From Giesbergeria sp. (GTDB lineage Bacteria; Pseudomonadota; Gammaproteobacteria; Burkholderiales; Burkholderiaceae_C): 5,963 bases of DNA. The notes beneath the pieces are model-generated. The model made no database searches, was not told where the DNA came from, and saw only the letters and a list, made by a program, of their open reading frames with translations. A program made the translations under genes and the position numbers. The stretch spans positions 1 through 5,963 of the forward strand of contig JAGOCN010000123.1 in assembly GCA_017998735.1 (NCBI GenBank). Reading direction: 5' to 3'. Positions 1-5,725 of this stretch are shown here, one piece after another. Each line of letters begins with the position of its first letter. Position 1 is the first letter of the stretch.

Positions 1-1905
1 GTGCGCCTGTGCGGCAGTGCTGGCGGCCTGCAAAAAGCTTTGCGCTGCTTCCTGCGTGCGCGCATCGGCCCGCACCAGCGCCTGGAAGGCAAACGGCGGC
101 TTTCCGACCTCGCGCCGCTCCTGCAGCTGCTGCTGTGCAAACAGCGGGTAGTCGTGCTGGCGCAGCGCTGCGTACACCGCGTGCTCGGGGTGAAAGGTCT
201 GCAGCCACAGCTCGCCCTGGCTGCCCTGCTGCTGCAGGTACTGCGCGTCGCGCCCGGCCCGGCCACCGGCCTGCAGCAAGAGCGAAAACAGCCGCTCGGG
301 CGCGCGAAAATCGCTGGAAAACAGCGCCCCGTCGGGCTGCACCGCGGCTACCAGCGTGATGCGGCGAAAGTCGTGCCCCTTGGCAATCATCTGCGTGCCG
401 ACCAGCACATCGACCTCGCCGGCGTGCACCTGCGCCAGCTGCGCCTGCAGCGCGCCCTTGAGGCGCGTACTGTCGGCGTCGATGCGCGCCACGCGCACCG
501 GCTGGCCGTCCGGGCGGTAGATGCGTGCCAGCAGCACTTCCAGCTGCTCCTGCAATTGCTCGGTGCCGCGCCCGATGGCGGCAATGTCGGGGCTGCCGCA
601 GGTGGGGCAGGCACGCGGCACGCGCTGGGTGAAGCCGCAGTGGTGGCAGCGCAGCGTGCGGTCAATTTTGTGGAACACCTGGTGCGCGCTGCAGTGCGGG
701 CAATCGCTTTTCCAGTCGCAGTCGGCACAGTGCAGCACCGGTGCATAGCCGCGCCGGTTCAGCAGCACCATGCACTGCTCGCCGCGCTGCACACGCTCCT
801 GGATGGCGGCCAGCAGCGGCGCGGAAAACACCGTGCCACGCGGCTGCTGGCCCATGTGCACCACGCGCAGCACCGGCAGGCTGGCCGGGGCGGAAGCGTT
901 GCCCGTGCCGATGCGGCTGGGCATGTGCAGGCGCAGGTAGCGCCCGCCGGCCGGATCTTGGGCTGTGGCCGGGCGGCTGGCGTGCCAGCTCTCCAGCGAC
1001 GGCGTGGCCGAGCCCAAAATCACCTTGGCGCCCTGTTCGCGCCCGCGCCAGATGGCCAGGTCGCGTGCCGAATAGCGCGCCCCTTCCTGCTGCTTGTAGC
1101 TGGCGTCGTGCTCCTCATCGACCACGATGCATCTCAAACCTGGCAGCGAGGCAAACACCGCCATGCGCGTGCCCAGCACGATGCGCGCCTGCCCGCTGTG
1201 CGCCGCCAGCCAGCTTTTGAGCCGCTGCGGGTTGGTCATGCCGCTGTGCAGCGAGACCACGCTGGCAGCGCCAAAACGCTCGGTAAAGCGCTCTTCCAGC
1301 TGCGGCGTCAGGTTGATTTCCGGCACCATCACCAGTGCCTGCGCGGCCGGGTGTGCATCCAGTGCTTCCTGCACGCAGCGCAAATACACCTCGGTCTTGC
1401 CGCTGCCGGTGCTGCCAAACAGCAGAAACGGGCCGGGATGCAAGGCAATTTGGGCTCTGGCGCTTTCCTGCTCTGCGCTGAGTGCTATCAAAGGTGTAGC
1501 TTCACTGGTCACTTCGACCTTGTCCATCGCAGGCCGGCGCAGGCGCCGCGCCAGCTGGGCGGCGTCCAGGTCGCGCAGCTGCGGCGGCAGCGCGGCCAGC
1601 GCCACCTCGCCCAGGCTGCGCTGGTAGTAGCGCGCGGCAAAAGCCACCAGCCGGCGCCAGTGCGCGTCCAGCGGCGCAATGCCGTCCAGCACGCCAGCCA
1701 CGGCTCGCAGCATGGTGCCTTCGGGTGCCTCGGCGGTGCCCGACCACACCACGCCCAGCACCTCGCGCTGGCCCAGCGGCACGCGCACCAGCGTGCCCGG
1801 CAGCAAAGGCTGTGCGCTGGCGTAGCTCAGCAGGTCGCCGAGCGCGCTGTGGGCAGGGGTGTGCACAGCCACCAGAACGGTGTGGGCGGGTGCGAAATCA
1901 GGCAT
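1..1905 (-). CDS. priA: Primosomal protein N' (PriA), replication-restart translocase; 3' end outside the window
   Basis: PriA recognises stalled forks and D-loops and reloads the replicative helicase in the cytoplasm. The frame is open from ATG 1905 to the window edge (635 codons); the C-terminal domain is cut off. Visible motifs: an N-terminal 3'-DNA-binding region (about 1-100), Walker A GSTGSGKT (164-171), DEEH box (263-266), GSATPS (298-303), eight zinc-ligand cysteines in four CxxC pairs (C393/396, C402/405, C420/423, C433/436), GTQMIAKGHDF (from 503) and motif VI QAGGRAGR (545-552). The start is fixed because an in-frame TGA lies at 1909-1911, two codons upstream; no good Shine-Dalgarno precedes it. 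Oddity: Walker A lies about 60 residues earlier than in E. coli PriA. The region after ALPPQL (about 105-110) passes almost directly into the helicase, so the winged-helix domain seems absent or much reduced. A long open frame on the opposite strand is a GC-rich shadow. Confidence 0.95.
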   Translation of the reverse strand, partial: MPDFAPAHTVLVAVHTPAHSALGDLLSYASAQPLLPGTLVRVPLGQREVLGVVWSGTAEAPEGTMLRAVAGVLDGIAPLDAHWRRLVAFAARYYQRSLGEVALAALPPQLRDLDAAQLARRLRRPAMDKVEVTSEATPLIALSAEQESARAQIALHPGPFLLFGSTGSGKTEVYLRCVQEALDAHPAAQALVMVPEINLTPQLEERFTERFGAASVVSLHSGMTNPQRLKSWLAAHSGQARIVLGTRMAVFASLPGLRCIVVDEEHDASYKQQEGARYSARDLAIWRGREQGAKVILGSATPSLESWHASRPATAQDPAGGRYLRLHMPSRIGTGNASAPASLPVLRVVHMGQQPRGTVFSAPLLAAIQERVQRGEQCMVLLNRRGYAPVLHCADCDWKSDCPHCSAHQVFHKIDRTLRCHHCGFTQRVPRACPTCGSPDIAAIGRGTEQLQEQLEVLLARIYRPDGQPVRVARIDADSTRLKGALQAQLAQVHAGEVDVLVGTQMIAKGHDFRRITLVAAVQPDGALFSSDFRAPERLFSLLLQAGGRAGRDAQYLQQQGSQGELWLQTFHPEHAVYAALRQHDYPLFAQQQLQERREVGKPPFAFQALVRADARTQEAAQSFLQAASTAAQAH

Positions 1906-2029
1906 GGGTCAACGGGGCAAGGCAAAGCGCAACAAGGGAAGGCAGCAAAGCAACAAGGCAATGGGAAAAAGCGTCATTTTGCGGTCAAGAAAAAGGCCTG
2001 CCAGAAAAAGAAAATTCCATGCGCCAGCC

Positions 2030-2050
2030 CTGTGGATAACTTTGTTGACA
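2030..2050 (-). repeat. 21-bp direct repeat, copy 1, with perfect DnaA box
   Basis: The plus strand begins CTGTGGATAACTTTGT and matches the copy at 2391-2411 at 20 of 21 positions; the only difference is T versus G at position 17 of the unit. Bases 2031-2039 read TTATCCACA on the minus strand, the consensus DnaA-binding 9-mer. The copy lies about 125 bases upstream of the priA start codon. Confidence 0.7.
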
Positions 2051-2251
2051 TCCTTCGGCCAGACGCGTGGCTGGGTGCTTCCAGAATGTGCGGAAAAAAG
2101 CACGCACAATTCTGACTGTCTTGAAAAAATCAATCATTTCAACGGCTTGCGTGAATTTCTAATGGAATTCAAACCAGCCCTTTCACTGTTGCGCAGCAAC
2201 CGAAAGCCTTTGCGGATTTTGTGCACAAGTTGTATTTTTGGCCGCCTTGTC

Positions 2252-2272
2252 AAGGCCTTTTGAAGGCTTTTT
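2252..2272 (+). terminator. Terminator-like hairpin with T-run, reading on the plus strand
   Basis: GCCTT (2255-2259) and AAGGC (2263-2267) pair across a 3-base loop. Flanking A/T pairs and one G-T pair extend the stem to about 8 bp, and five T follow (2268-2272). It has terminator form only on the plus strand, where no gene was found upstream, so its purpose is unclear and it may be chance. Confidence 0.25.
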
Positions 2273-2328
2273 CAAGGAACTTGCGGAACCGGATTGTGGT
2301 GCTGGCTGCGCAGGGCCTTTTGGCCCCC

Positions 2329-2367
2329 TGCAGGCAAAATTGAGCCCAAATCCTTGATTTGCCTGCA
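2329..2367. repeat. Perfect 10-bp inverted repeat
   Basis: TGCAGGCAAA (2329-2338) and TTTGCCTGCA (2358-2367) are exact reverse complements separated by 19 bases. No T-run follows on the minus strand, so it is not a terminator for hemE. It lies 25 bases from the second perfect DnaA box. Confidence 0.5.
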
Positions 2368-2390
2368 CTTTTGAAAAATGTCCAGATTTC

Positions 2391-2411
2391 CTGTGGATAA
2401 CTTTGTGGACA
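2391..2411 (-). repeat. 21-bp direct repeat, copy 2, with perfect DnaA box
   Basis: Bases 2392-2400 are a perfect minus-strand TTATCCACA DnaA box. A second near-box, TTGTCCACA (one mismatch), begins 12 bases further on at 2404-2412. This copy has the same orientation as the one at 2030-2050, 361 bases away. Its end overlaps the left arm of the inverted repeat at 2410-2439. Confidence 0.7.
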
Positions 2412-2439
2412 AGCCCTGTAAAAACCGCGCCAGGGCTTG
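2410..2439. repeat. Perfect 9-bp inverted repeat beside a DnaA box
   Basis: CAAGCCCTG (2410-2418) and CAGGGCTTG (2431-2439) are exact reverse complements with a 12-base spacer. The left arm overlaps the near-box TTGTCCACA at 2404-2412, so folding and DnaA binding could compete. A further 7-bp inverted repeat, GCCAAAC (2464-2470) and GTTTGGC (2480-2486), follows closely. Confidence 0.5.
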
Positions 2440-2564
2440 CCAGGCAAGGCTTTGCGGGGGTTTGCCAAACAAACAGGCAGTTTGGCCAGGACTATGTAAA
2501 TCAACCACTTGCAGCGGTTTCAAGGCTGCGTTGCTTCCATGCGAACGATTTCCATGCCGCAGCG

Positions 2565-2588
2565 CGGCAGGTATTTTTCTACCTGCCG
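2565..2588. repeat. Perfect 9-bp stem, 6-base loop hairpin
   Basis: CGGCAGGTA (2565-2573) and TACCTGCCG (2580-2588) pair perfectly across the loop TTTTTC, giving the tightest hairpin in the gap. On the minus strand it lies about 75 bases after the hemE stop and is not followed by a T-run. It could protect the 3' end of the hemE transcript or be part of the DnaA-box region; neither is shown. Confidence 0.55.
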
Positions 2589-2591
2589 GAA

Positions 2592-2600
2592 TGTGCATAA
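2592..2600 (-). promoter_or_regulatory. Relaxed DnaA box (TTATGCACA)
   Basis: The minus strand reads TTATGCACA, which fits the relaxed DnaA consensus TTWTNCACA. It has the same orientation as the two perfect boxes and lies between the hemE terminator candidate and the hairpin at 2565-2588. One relaxed 9-mer alone would be weak evidence; the company of two perfect boxes gives it weight. Confidence 0.4.
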
Positions 2601-2611
2601 CTGCAAACGGG

Positions 2612-2665
2612 AAAACCCTGAAGCGGTGGCCCGAGGGGCAACACCGCAGGCGCGCAGCGCTTCAG
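2612..2665 (-). terminator. Candidate hemE terminator that includes the stop codon
   Basis: On the minus strand CTGAAGCG (2665-2658) pairs with CGCTTCAG (2625-2618), and an inner GCCC/GGGC plus GTG/CAC stem can form in the loop. The sequence after the stem contains a four-T run (2615-2612). The outer arm contains the hemE TGA stop (2664-2662). The T-run is short, so termination may be partial and some transcripts may continue toward priA. Confidence 0.4.
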
Positions 2666-3774
2666 CCCTGGCGCATGGCGCGCGACTGGCTGTGCACGGC
2701 TTCCACCAGCGCCGTAACGTGCTCGGGCGGCGTGAACTGGCTGATGCCATGGCCGAGGTTGAAGATGTGCGTCGGCCCGGTGGTGCTGCGGTCGGTGTGC
2801 GGCGTGCCAAAGCTCTCCAGCACCGTGCGCACCTGCGCTGCAATCTGCTCGGGCTGGGCAAACAGCACGTTCGGGTCGATGTTGCCCTGCAACGCCTTGC
2901 CGGGGCCGCCTGCGCTGCCGCCGACGGTGGCGCGTGCCTTGCCCAGGTTGGCAGTCCAGTCCAGGCCCAGCACCTCACAGTCCATGTCTTTCATGTCGTC
3001 GAGCCAGATGCCGCCGCCTTTGGTAAAGACAATGCGCGGCACGTCTGCCCCGTCCGGCCCGGTGCGCTTCAACTGCGCCAGCACGCGTTTCGTGTATTCC
3101 AGGCTGAACTGCTGAAAAGCGCCATCGGCCAGCACGCCGCCCCAGCTGTCAAACACCATCACTGCCTGCGCGCCAGCGTCGATCTGGGCGTTCAGGTACT
3201 GCGCCACCGCGTCGGCGTTGGTGGCCAGAATGCGGTGCATCAGGTCGGGACGGGCGTACATCAGCGTCTTGACAGCGCGGTAGTCGGCGCTGCCCTTGCC
3301 TTCGACCATGTAGCAGGCCAGCGTCCACGGGCTGCCGGAAAAGCCGATCAGCGGCACGCGGCCATTCAGCGCCTTGCGGATGCTGGTGACCGCGTCAAAC
3401 ACATAGCGCAGCTTGTCCATGTCGGGCACGCAGAGTGCGGCCACATCGGCCTCGGTGCGCACGGTGCGGGCAAAGCGCGGGCCTTCGCCCTCGGCGAATG
3501 TCAGGCCCAGGCCCATGGCGTCGGGCACGGTCAGGATGTCGCTGAACAGAATGGCGGCGTCGAGCGCGAAGCGCTCCAAAGGCTGCAATGTCACCTCGGT
3601 GGCGTAGTCCACGTTGGTTGCCAGGCCCATGAAGCTGCCGGCGCGGGCGCGCGTGGCCTTGTATTCGGGCAGGTAGCGGCCCGCCTGGCGCATCAGCCAC
3701 AGGGGGGTGTAGTCGGTGGCCTGGCGCCGGCAGGCACGCAGGAAGGTGTCGTTGGTCAGGGGTGCAAAGCTCAT
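2662..3774 (-). CDS. hemE: Uroporphyrinogen decarboxylase (HemE)
   Basis: HemE removes the four acetate carboxyl groups of uroporphyrinogen III to give coproporphyrinogen III in cytoplasmic haem synthesis, without a cofactor. The 370-residue product has the usual full length. It carries the first UroD signature [15 protein letters not shown] (24-38, with R29 and R33 for substrate carboxylates), the catalytic aspartate D79 in FSDIL, the second signature GFSGSPWTL (144-152) followed by Y155, and H342 in NLGHG. The ATG overlaps the TGA of the upstream CoA-binding gene by four bases (ATGA), and no strong Shine-Dalgarno is seen, so translation is probably coupled to that gene. The stop codon lies in a hairpin that may act as terminator. 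Nothing suggests damage or transfer. Confidence 0.98.
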   Translation of the reverse strand: MSFAPLTNDTFLRACRRQATDYTPLWLMRQAGRYLPEYKATRARAGSFMGLATNVDYATEVTLQPLERFALDAAILFSDILTVPDAMGLGLTFAEGEGPRFARTVRTEADVAALCVPDMDKLRYVFDAVTSIRKALNGRVPLIGFSGSPWTLACYMVEGKGSADYRAVKTLMYARPDLMHRILATNADAVAQYLNAQIDAGAQAVMVFDSWGGVLADGAFQQFSLEYTKRVLAQLKRTGPDGADVPRIVFTKGGGIWLDDMKDMDCEVLGLDWTANLGKARATVGGSAGGPGKALQGNIDPNVLFAQPEQIAAQVRTVLESFGTPHTDRSTTGPTHIFNLGHGISQFTPPEHVTALVEAVHSQSRAMRQG

Positions 3775-4265
3775 GGGGCCGATTGTCGCCCAGCAGCACC
3801 GCCCGCTTCTTTGTGGCCGGTCAATGCACCCTGCGCCACCAGCCGCTGGTGTTCAACCAGCATGCACTGCTGCTGCACCACCAGCAGACCGGCAGCGCGG
3901 GCGTGCGCGGCAGCGCCGTCGTGCTGCACACCAAGCTGCAGCCACAGGGCGTTGGCACCGATGGCAATGGCTTCTTCGGCAATCGGCGGCACATCGGCGC
4001 TGTTGCGGAACACGTCCACCACGTCGATGCGGTGGTGCTCGGCCGCCGCGCTCAGGCTGGGCCAGCAGCGCTCGCCCAGAATCGTCTGGTCAGCCGCCAC
4101 CGGGTTCACCGGCACGATGCGGTAGCCCTGCTGCTGCAGGTATTCGGCCACATGGTGGCTGTCGCGCTCGGGTTTGGGCGACAGGCCGACCACGGCAATG
4201 GTGCGGCTGTCCTTCAGGATGGACAGGATGGTGGCGTTTTCGTCGGGCGGGGTGGTGGGGGACAT
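3771..4265 (-). CDS. CoA-binding domain protein, YccU type
   Basis: The 164-residue protein is a single Rossmann-like CoA_binding_2 domain, related to E. coli YccU; its cellular role is not established. The nucleotide-binding half is [20 protein letters not shown] (23-42) with GYRIVPVNP (47-55). The second half shows VDVFRNS (83-89), [17 protein letters not shown] (97-113) and CMLVEHQRL (134-142). About 22 residues follow that core as a poorly conserved-looking tail, ending in the ATGA overlap with hemE. The start at 4265 is preferred because AGGAG (4275-4271) lies nine bases upstream. An in-frame GTG at 4304 would add 13 residues without a ribosome site and within the dsbD relic. With hemE it forms a likely two-gene operon, perhaps once transcribed from dsbD. 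Confidence 0.9.
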   Translation of the reverse strand: MSPTTPPDENATILSILKDSRTIAVVGLSPKPERDSHHVAEYLQQQGYRIVPVNPVAADQTILGERCWPSLSAAAEHHRIDVVDVFRNSADVPPIAEEAIAIGANALWLQLGVQHDGAAAHARAAGLLVVQQQCMLVEHQRLVAQGALTGHKEAGGAAGRQSAP

Positions 4266-4270
4266 GGCGG

Positions 4271-4275
4271 CAATC
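4271..4275 (-). promoter_or_regulatory. Shine-Dalgarno site deciding the CoA-binding gene start
   Basis: AGGAG on the minus strand lies nine bases before the ATG at 4265. It is the only good ribosome site near this gene and rules against the upstream GTG at 4304. Confidence 0.7.
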
Positions 4276-4305
4276 TCCTGATTCTGTGGGTGGTGCAAGC
4301 ACACA

Positions 4306-4359
4306 GTACAGCGCCGCCAGCGCGCCGTGCACTTGCGCCGGGCTGAGAATTTCCGTCAG
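4306..4359 (-). pseudogene. Stranded relic of a dsbD 3' end
   Basis: Read on the minus strand, this gives LTEILSPAQVHGALAAL and then TAC. The intact dsbD end at 5779-5726 gives MTEILSSSEVHAALAGL and then TAG. The two 54-base blocks match at 41 positions by my count (about 76%), with no gaps, and 11 of 17 residues agree. The relic has no start codon or ribosome site of its own and lies in a different frame from both neighbours; its former stop has become TAC. Homology stops at about 4359, just before the DUF1828 gene ends. It lies directly before the CoA-binding gene, where the end of an ancestral dsbD would be expected. Chance resemblance is unlikely given co-linear, in-frame protein similarity. 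Confidence 0.7.
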
Positions 4360-4387
4360 CATCGATGCGTGTTTGAGCACAAGAAAA

Positions 4388-5140
4388 TCAGTGCGTTGCT
4401 GCTGATCTCTTTGCTTGAGATTCCAGATCTGTGAACTTCATTGTTGAAGCCACGCTTTGCACGACTTTTGACTCTTTCTCTGCCGCTTCCGGGTCACTTC
4501 GGTCATCAATGATCACCAAAAACTGCGTATCAGCATTCAGAATCAAGCCGTGAATGTCCACCAGTTTGTGCAAAACAGAACTGACCGAGTTCGGGTGTGC
4601 GCCAGTCGCTATCACGGCCCTTCCGTCAACAAGAAAATCGAGCTTATAGGATCTGCCTGATACACCACTGAACGGAGCACCCACCGTGATGTCTGCTCCA
4701 GGCTTCCAAGCGCGCAAGGCAAGTGCTACTTCTTCTATAAAAAAAGAGGTGTCTGTATTAACCCCTCTTTGCTCACGCTCCCAGGACGCAAGGTCCAGCA
4801 TGGATGCCAGGTATTTTGCAAACGCTTCACTTGCCTTATCAAGGCTTGCCCATGCCTCAATTTCTCCTGCGTCGCTGAAAAAAGCGCCATTCCTGGCTGC
4901 CGCATTGATCAGGAAAGTCGCCTGTTTCCTGTTTTCAATCCTGATGCCTCTGCCAATGAAGTGCATCAAGGCGCCGCCATCATCGAAAAATCTCACTTGG
5001 CCATGGGTTGTTTCCACAAATACAGGAATAGCGTCGCCATCATCGAATTTAAATGGCGTCGAGAGAAACGCGACATCGCCAATTTCAGTAAGCGAAGAGC
5101 AATCAAACCCTAATAATTTCGACAAATCTTGGCAGATCAT
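4388..5140 (-). CDS. DUF1828/DUF1829 domain protein, function unknown
   Basis: The 250-residue protein has the architecture of DUF1828 followed by DUF1829. The N-terminal domain (about 20-110) shows STPFKFDDGDAIPVFVE (27-43) and RFFDDGG (50-56), the acidic strand-turn pattern typical of DUF1828. The C-terminal domain (about 155-215) shows GRSYKLDFLVDGRAVIATG (162-180) and FLVIIDDR (207-214). No signal peptide or membrane segment is visible, so it is probably cytoplasmic. The biochemical function of these domains is not known to me. Its ATG overlaps the stop of the upstream 151-aa gene (ATGA) and it lacks a clear Shine-Dalgarno, so translational coupling is likely. Base composition is lower in GC than in the flanking genes, suggesting acquisition. 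The gene ends 29 bases before the dsbD relic. Identification is from memory of the domain pattern. Confidence 0.85.
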   Translation of the reverse strand: MICQDLSKLLGFDCSSLTEIGDVAFLSTPFKFDDGDAIPVFVETTHGQVRFFDDGGALMHFIGRGIRIENRKQATFLINAAARNGAFFSDAGEIEAWASLDKASEAFAKYLASMLDLASWEREQRGVNTDTSFFIEEVALALRAWKPGADITVGAPFSGVSGRSYKLDFLVDGRAVIATGAHPNSVSSVLHKLVDIHGLILNADTQFLVIIDDRSDPEAAEKESKVVQSVASTMKFTDLESQAKRSAATH

Positions 5141-5592
5141 GGTGTCAACTCAAATTGCTCTGGATCCGGAATCGGAGGCAGAAATGTAATGTTTGCCCTT
5201 TTGGAAAAATAGTCCATCGCTTCTTGGAAACCCCAGGAAAGCCATTCATCAGAGCCTCGAATCCTCACATTTCCCATGTGTTCATGCACAAGATCGTGCC
5301 AATTCTTTGGTTTTCGCGCAACGGCATTTACCTCAATTTGATAGATCCGCTGAGGAGCGCCTAAGGTCATCTTGAAGACAGTGAATTTGAAGGTGACAAG
5401 GCGTGTTTTGAGAGAACGTGCAAATACGAGTTCAAGACGAAGGCCCGATCTGATTCCTTCTTCACTGACCAACCCACATTCCAGCTTTGCCAGTCCAGGT
5501 TTAAGCTTGTTGAGCGACCATCCGGGTGCATCTTCACATGTGAGTGGGCGCGACAGCAGTGCTATAGCTTCTGCTTCTGGAACATCAACCAT
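5137..5592 (-). CDS. Unrecognised 151-aa partner of the DUF1828 protein
   Basis: I do not recognise this protein with confidence. It has a charged N-terminus ending at a GW pair (G24-W25), a central run of alternating hydrophobic residues (about 50-92) that looks like beta strands, a histidine cluster HDLVHEHMG (99-107) and a proline-rich acidic tail (about 139-151). No signal peptide, membrane segment or helix-turn-helix was evident. The layout loosely recalls DUF6978-type small proteins, a guess to be tested. ATG 5592 is the only usable start: the frame stays open upstream into dsbD but holds no ATG, GTG or TTG. A six-G run lies three bases before the ATG. The gene overlaps the DUF1828 gene by four bases and shares its low GC, so the two very probably work together. 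Confidence 0.75.
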   Translation of the reverse strand: MVDVPEAEAIALLSRPLTCEDAPGWSLNKLKPGLAKLECGLVSEEGIRSGLRLELVFARSLKTRLVTFKFTVFKMTLGAPQRIYQIEVNAVARKPKNWHDLVHEHMGNVRIRGSDEWLSWGFQEAMDYFSKRANITFLPPIPDPEQFELTP

Positions 5593-5725
5593 TGGCCCCC
5601 CGCCATCAAAAAAACTATTGCTTACGATATTCCAGAATGTTACGCGACAAGGTTTGCTGCCTCCTTGCGCAAGCTTTGGGTGTGACCAGCCTCGGGAGTT
5701 TTGGACAGGTGCAGCTGTGGCAAAG
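5593..5725. other. Upstream region of the two-gene unit
   Basis: This 133-base gap must hold the unit's promoter if it is not read through from dsbD, but no good -35/-10 pair could be chosen. It contains a perfect 10-bp palindrome CTTGCGCAAG (5664-5673), a possible operator. A spaced 7-bp inverted repeat is also present, AGCTTTG (5672-5678) and CAAAGCT (5721-5727), the latter overlapping the dsbD stop. A perfect minus-strand AAGGAGG (5666-5660) precedes a tiny open frame, listed separately. Confidence 0.45.
5615..5650 (-). CDS. Possible 11-codon leader peptide
   Basis: A consensus ribosome site AAGGAGG (5666-5660) lies nine bases before a TTG at 5650 that opens MSRNILEYRKQ and stops with TAG at 5617-5615. 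The stop is 22 bases before the start of the 151-aa gene. The strong ribosome site is the main reason to list it: nothing else downstream uses it at normal spacing. It could be a leader peptide, the start of a decayed gene or chance. Confidence 0.2.
   Translation of the reverse strand: MSRNILEYRKQ

Larger units (their letters stand above)
1906..2661. other. Structured non-coding gap between hemE and priA
   Basis: No convincing gene was found in these 756 bases. Short open frames on both strands overlap one another, lack Shine-Dalgarno sites and resemble no family I know. The stretch is visibly richer in A and T than the flanking genes, especially about 2090-2280. It holds two perfect DnaA boxes within a 21-bp direct repeat, a relaxed DnaA box, a palindrome TTGTGCACAA (2219-2228) and several inverted repeats listed separately. 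It should also contain the priA promoter, but no clear -35/-10 pair stood out. An origin-like or DnaA-titrating role is inference only. Confidence 0.6.

Noticed and set aside
1..2115. A 704-codon open frame on the plus strand
   Set aside because: It is antisense to priA, whose motifs are unmistakable. The plus-strand product is low-complexity, rich in Arg, Ala, Gln and His, with no recognisable domain, as expected of a GC-rich shadow.
2121..2142. TTGAAA-N10-TTTCAA inverted repeat as a repressor operator upstream of priA
   Set aside because: The arms are only 6 bp in an AT-rich stretch and match no operator I can name, including the LexA box; chance is a fair explanation.
2310..2332. Imperfect hairpin around GGGCCTTTTGGCCC as a terminator
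   Set aside because: Pairing needs a bulge and no T-run follows on the transcribed strand.
2183..2598. Overlapping minus-strand frames of 61 to 108 codons in the hemE-priA gap
   Set aside because: They overlap in different frames, have no Shine-Dalgarno and resemble no known family; the region is better described as non-coding.
2509..4125. A 538-codon open frame on the plus strand
   Set aside because: It is antisense to hemE and the CoA-binding gene and has the same shadow composition.
4266..4304. GTG at 4304 as the start of the CoA-binding gene
   Set aside because: It has no ribosome site, and the extra 13 residues do not fit the domain; AGGAG before ATG 4265 decides the start.
4090..4380. 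A 96-codon minus-strand frame running from the dsbD relic into the CoA-binding gene
   Set aside because: Only its first part resembles dsbD. The rest is an out-of-frame reading of the CoA-binding gene that exists because the relic lost its stop, so it is not a gene.
4388..5140. Nuclease (PD-(D/E)XK-like) reading of the DUF1829 half
   Set aside because: K166, D168 and K192 are present, but the ordered E/Q-x-K signature is not seen, so a nuclease call cannot be supported.
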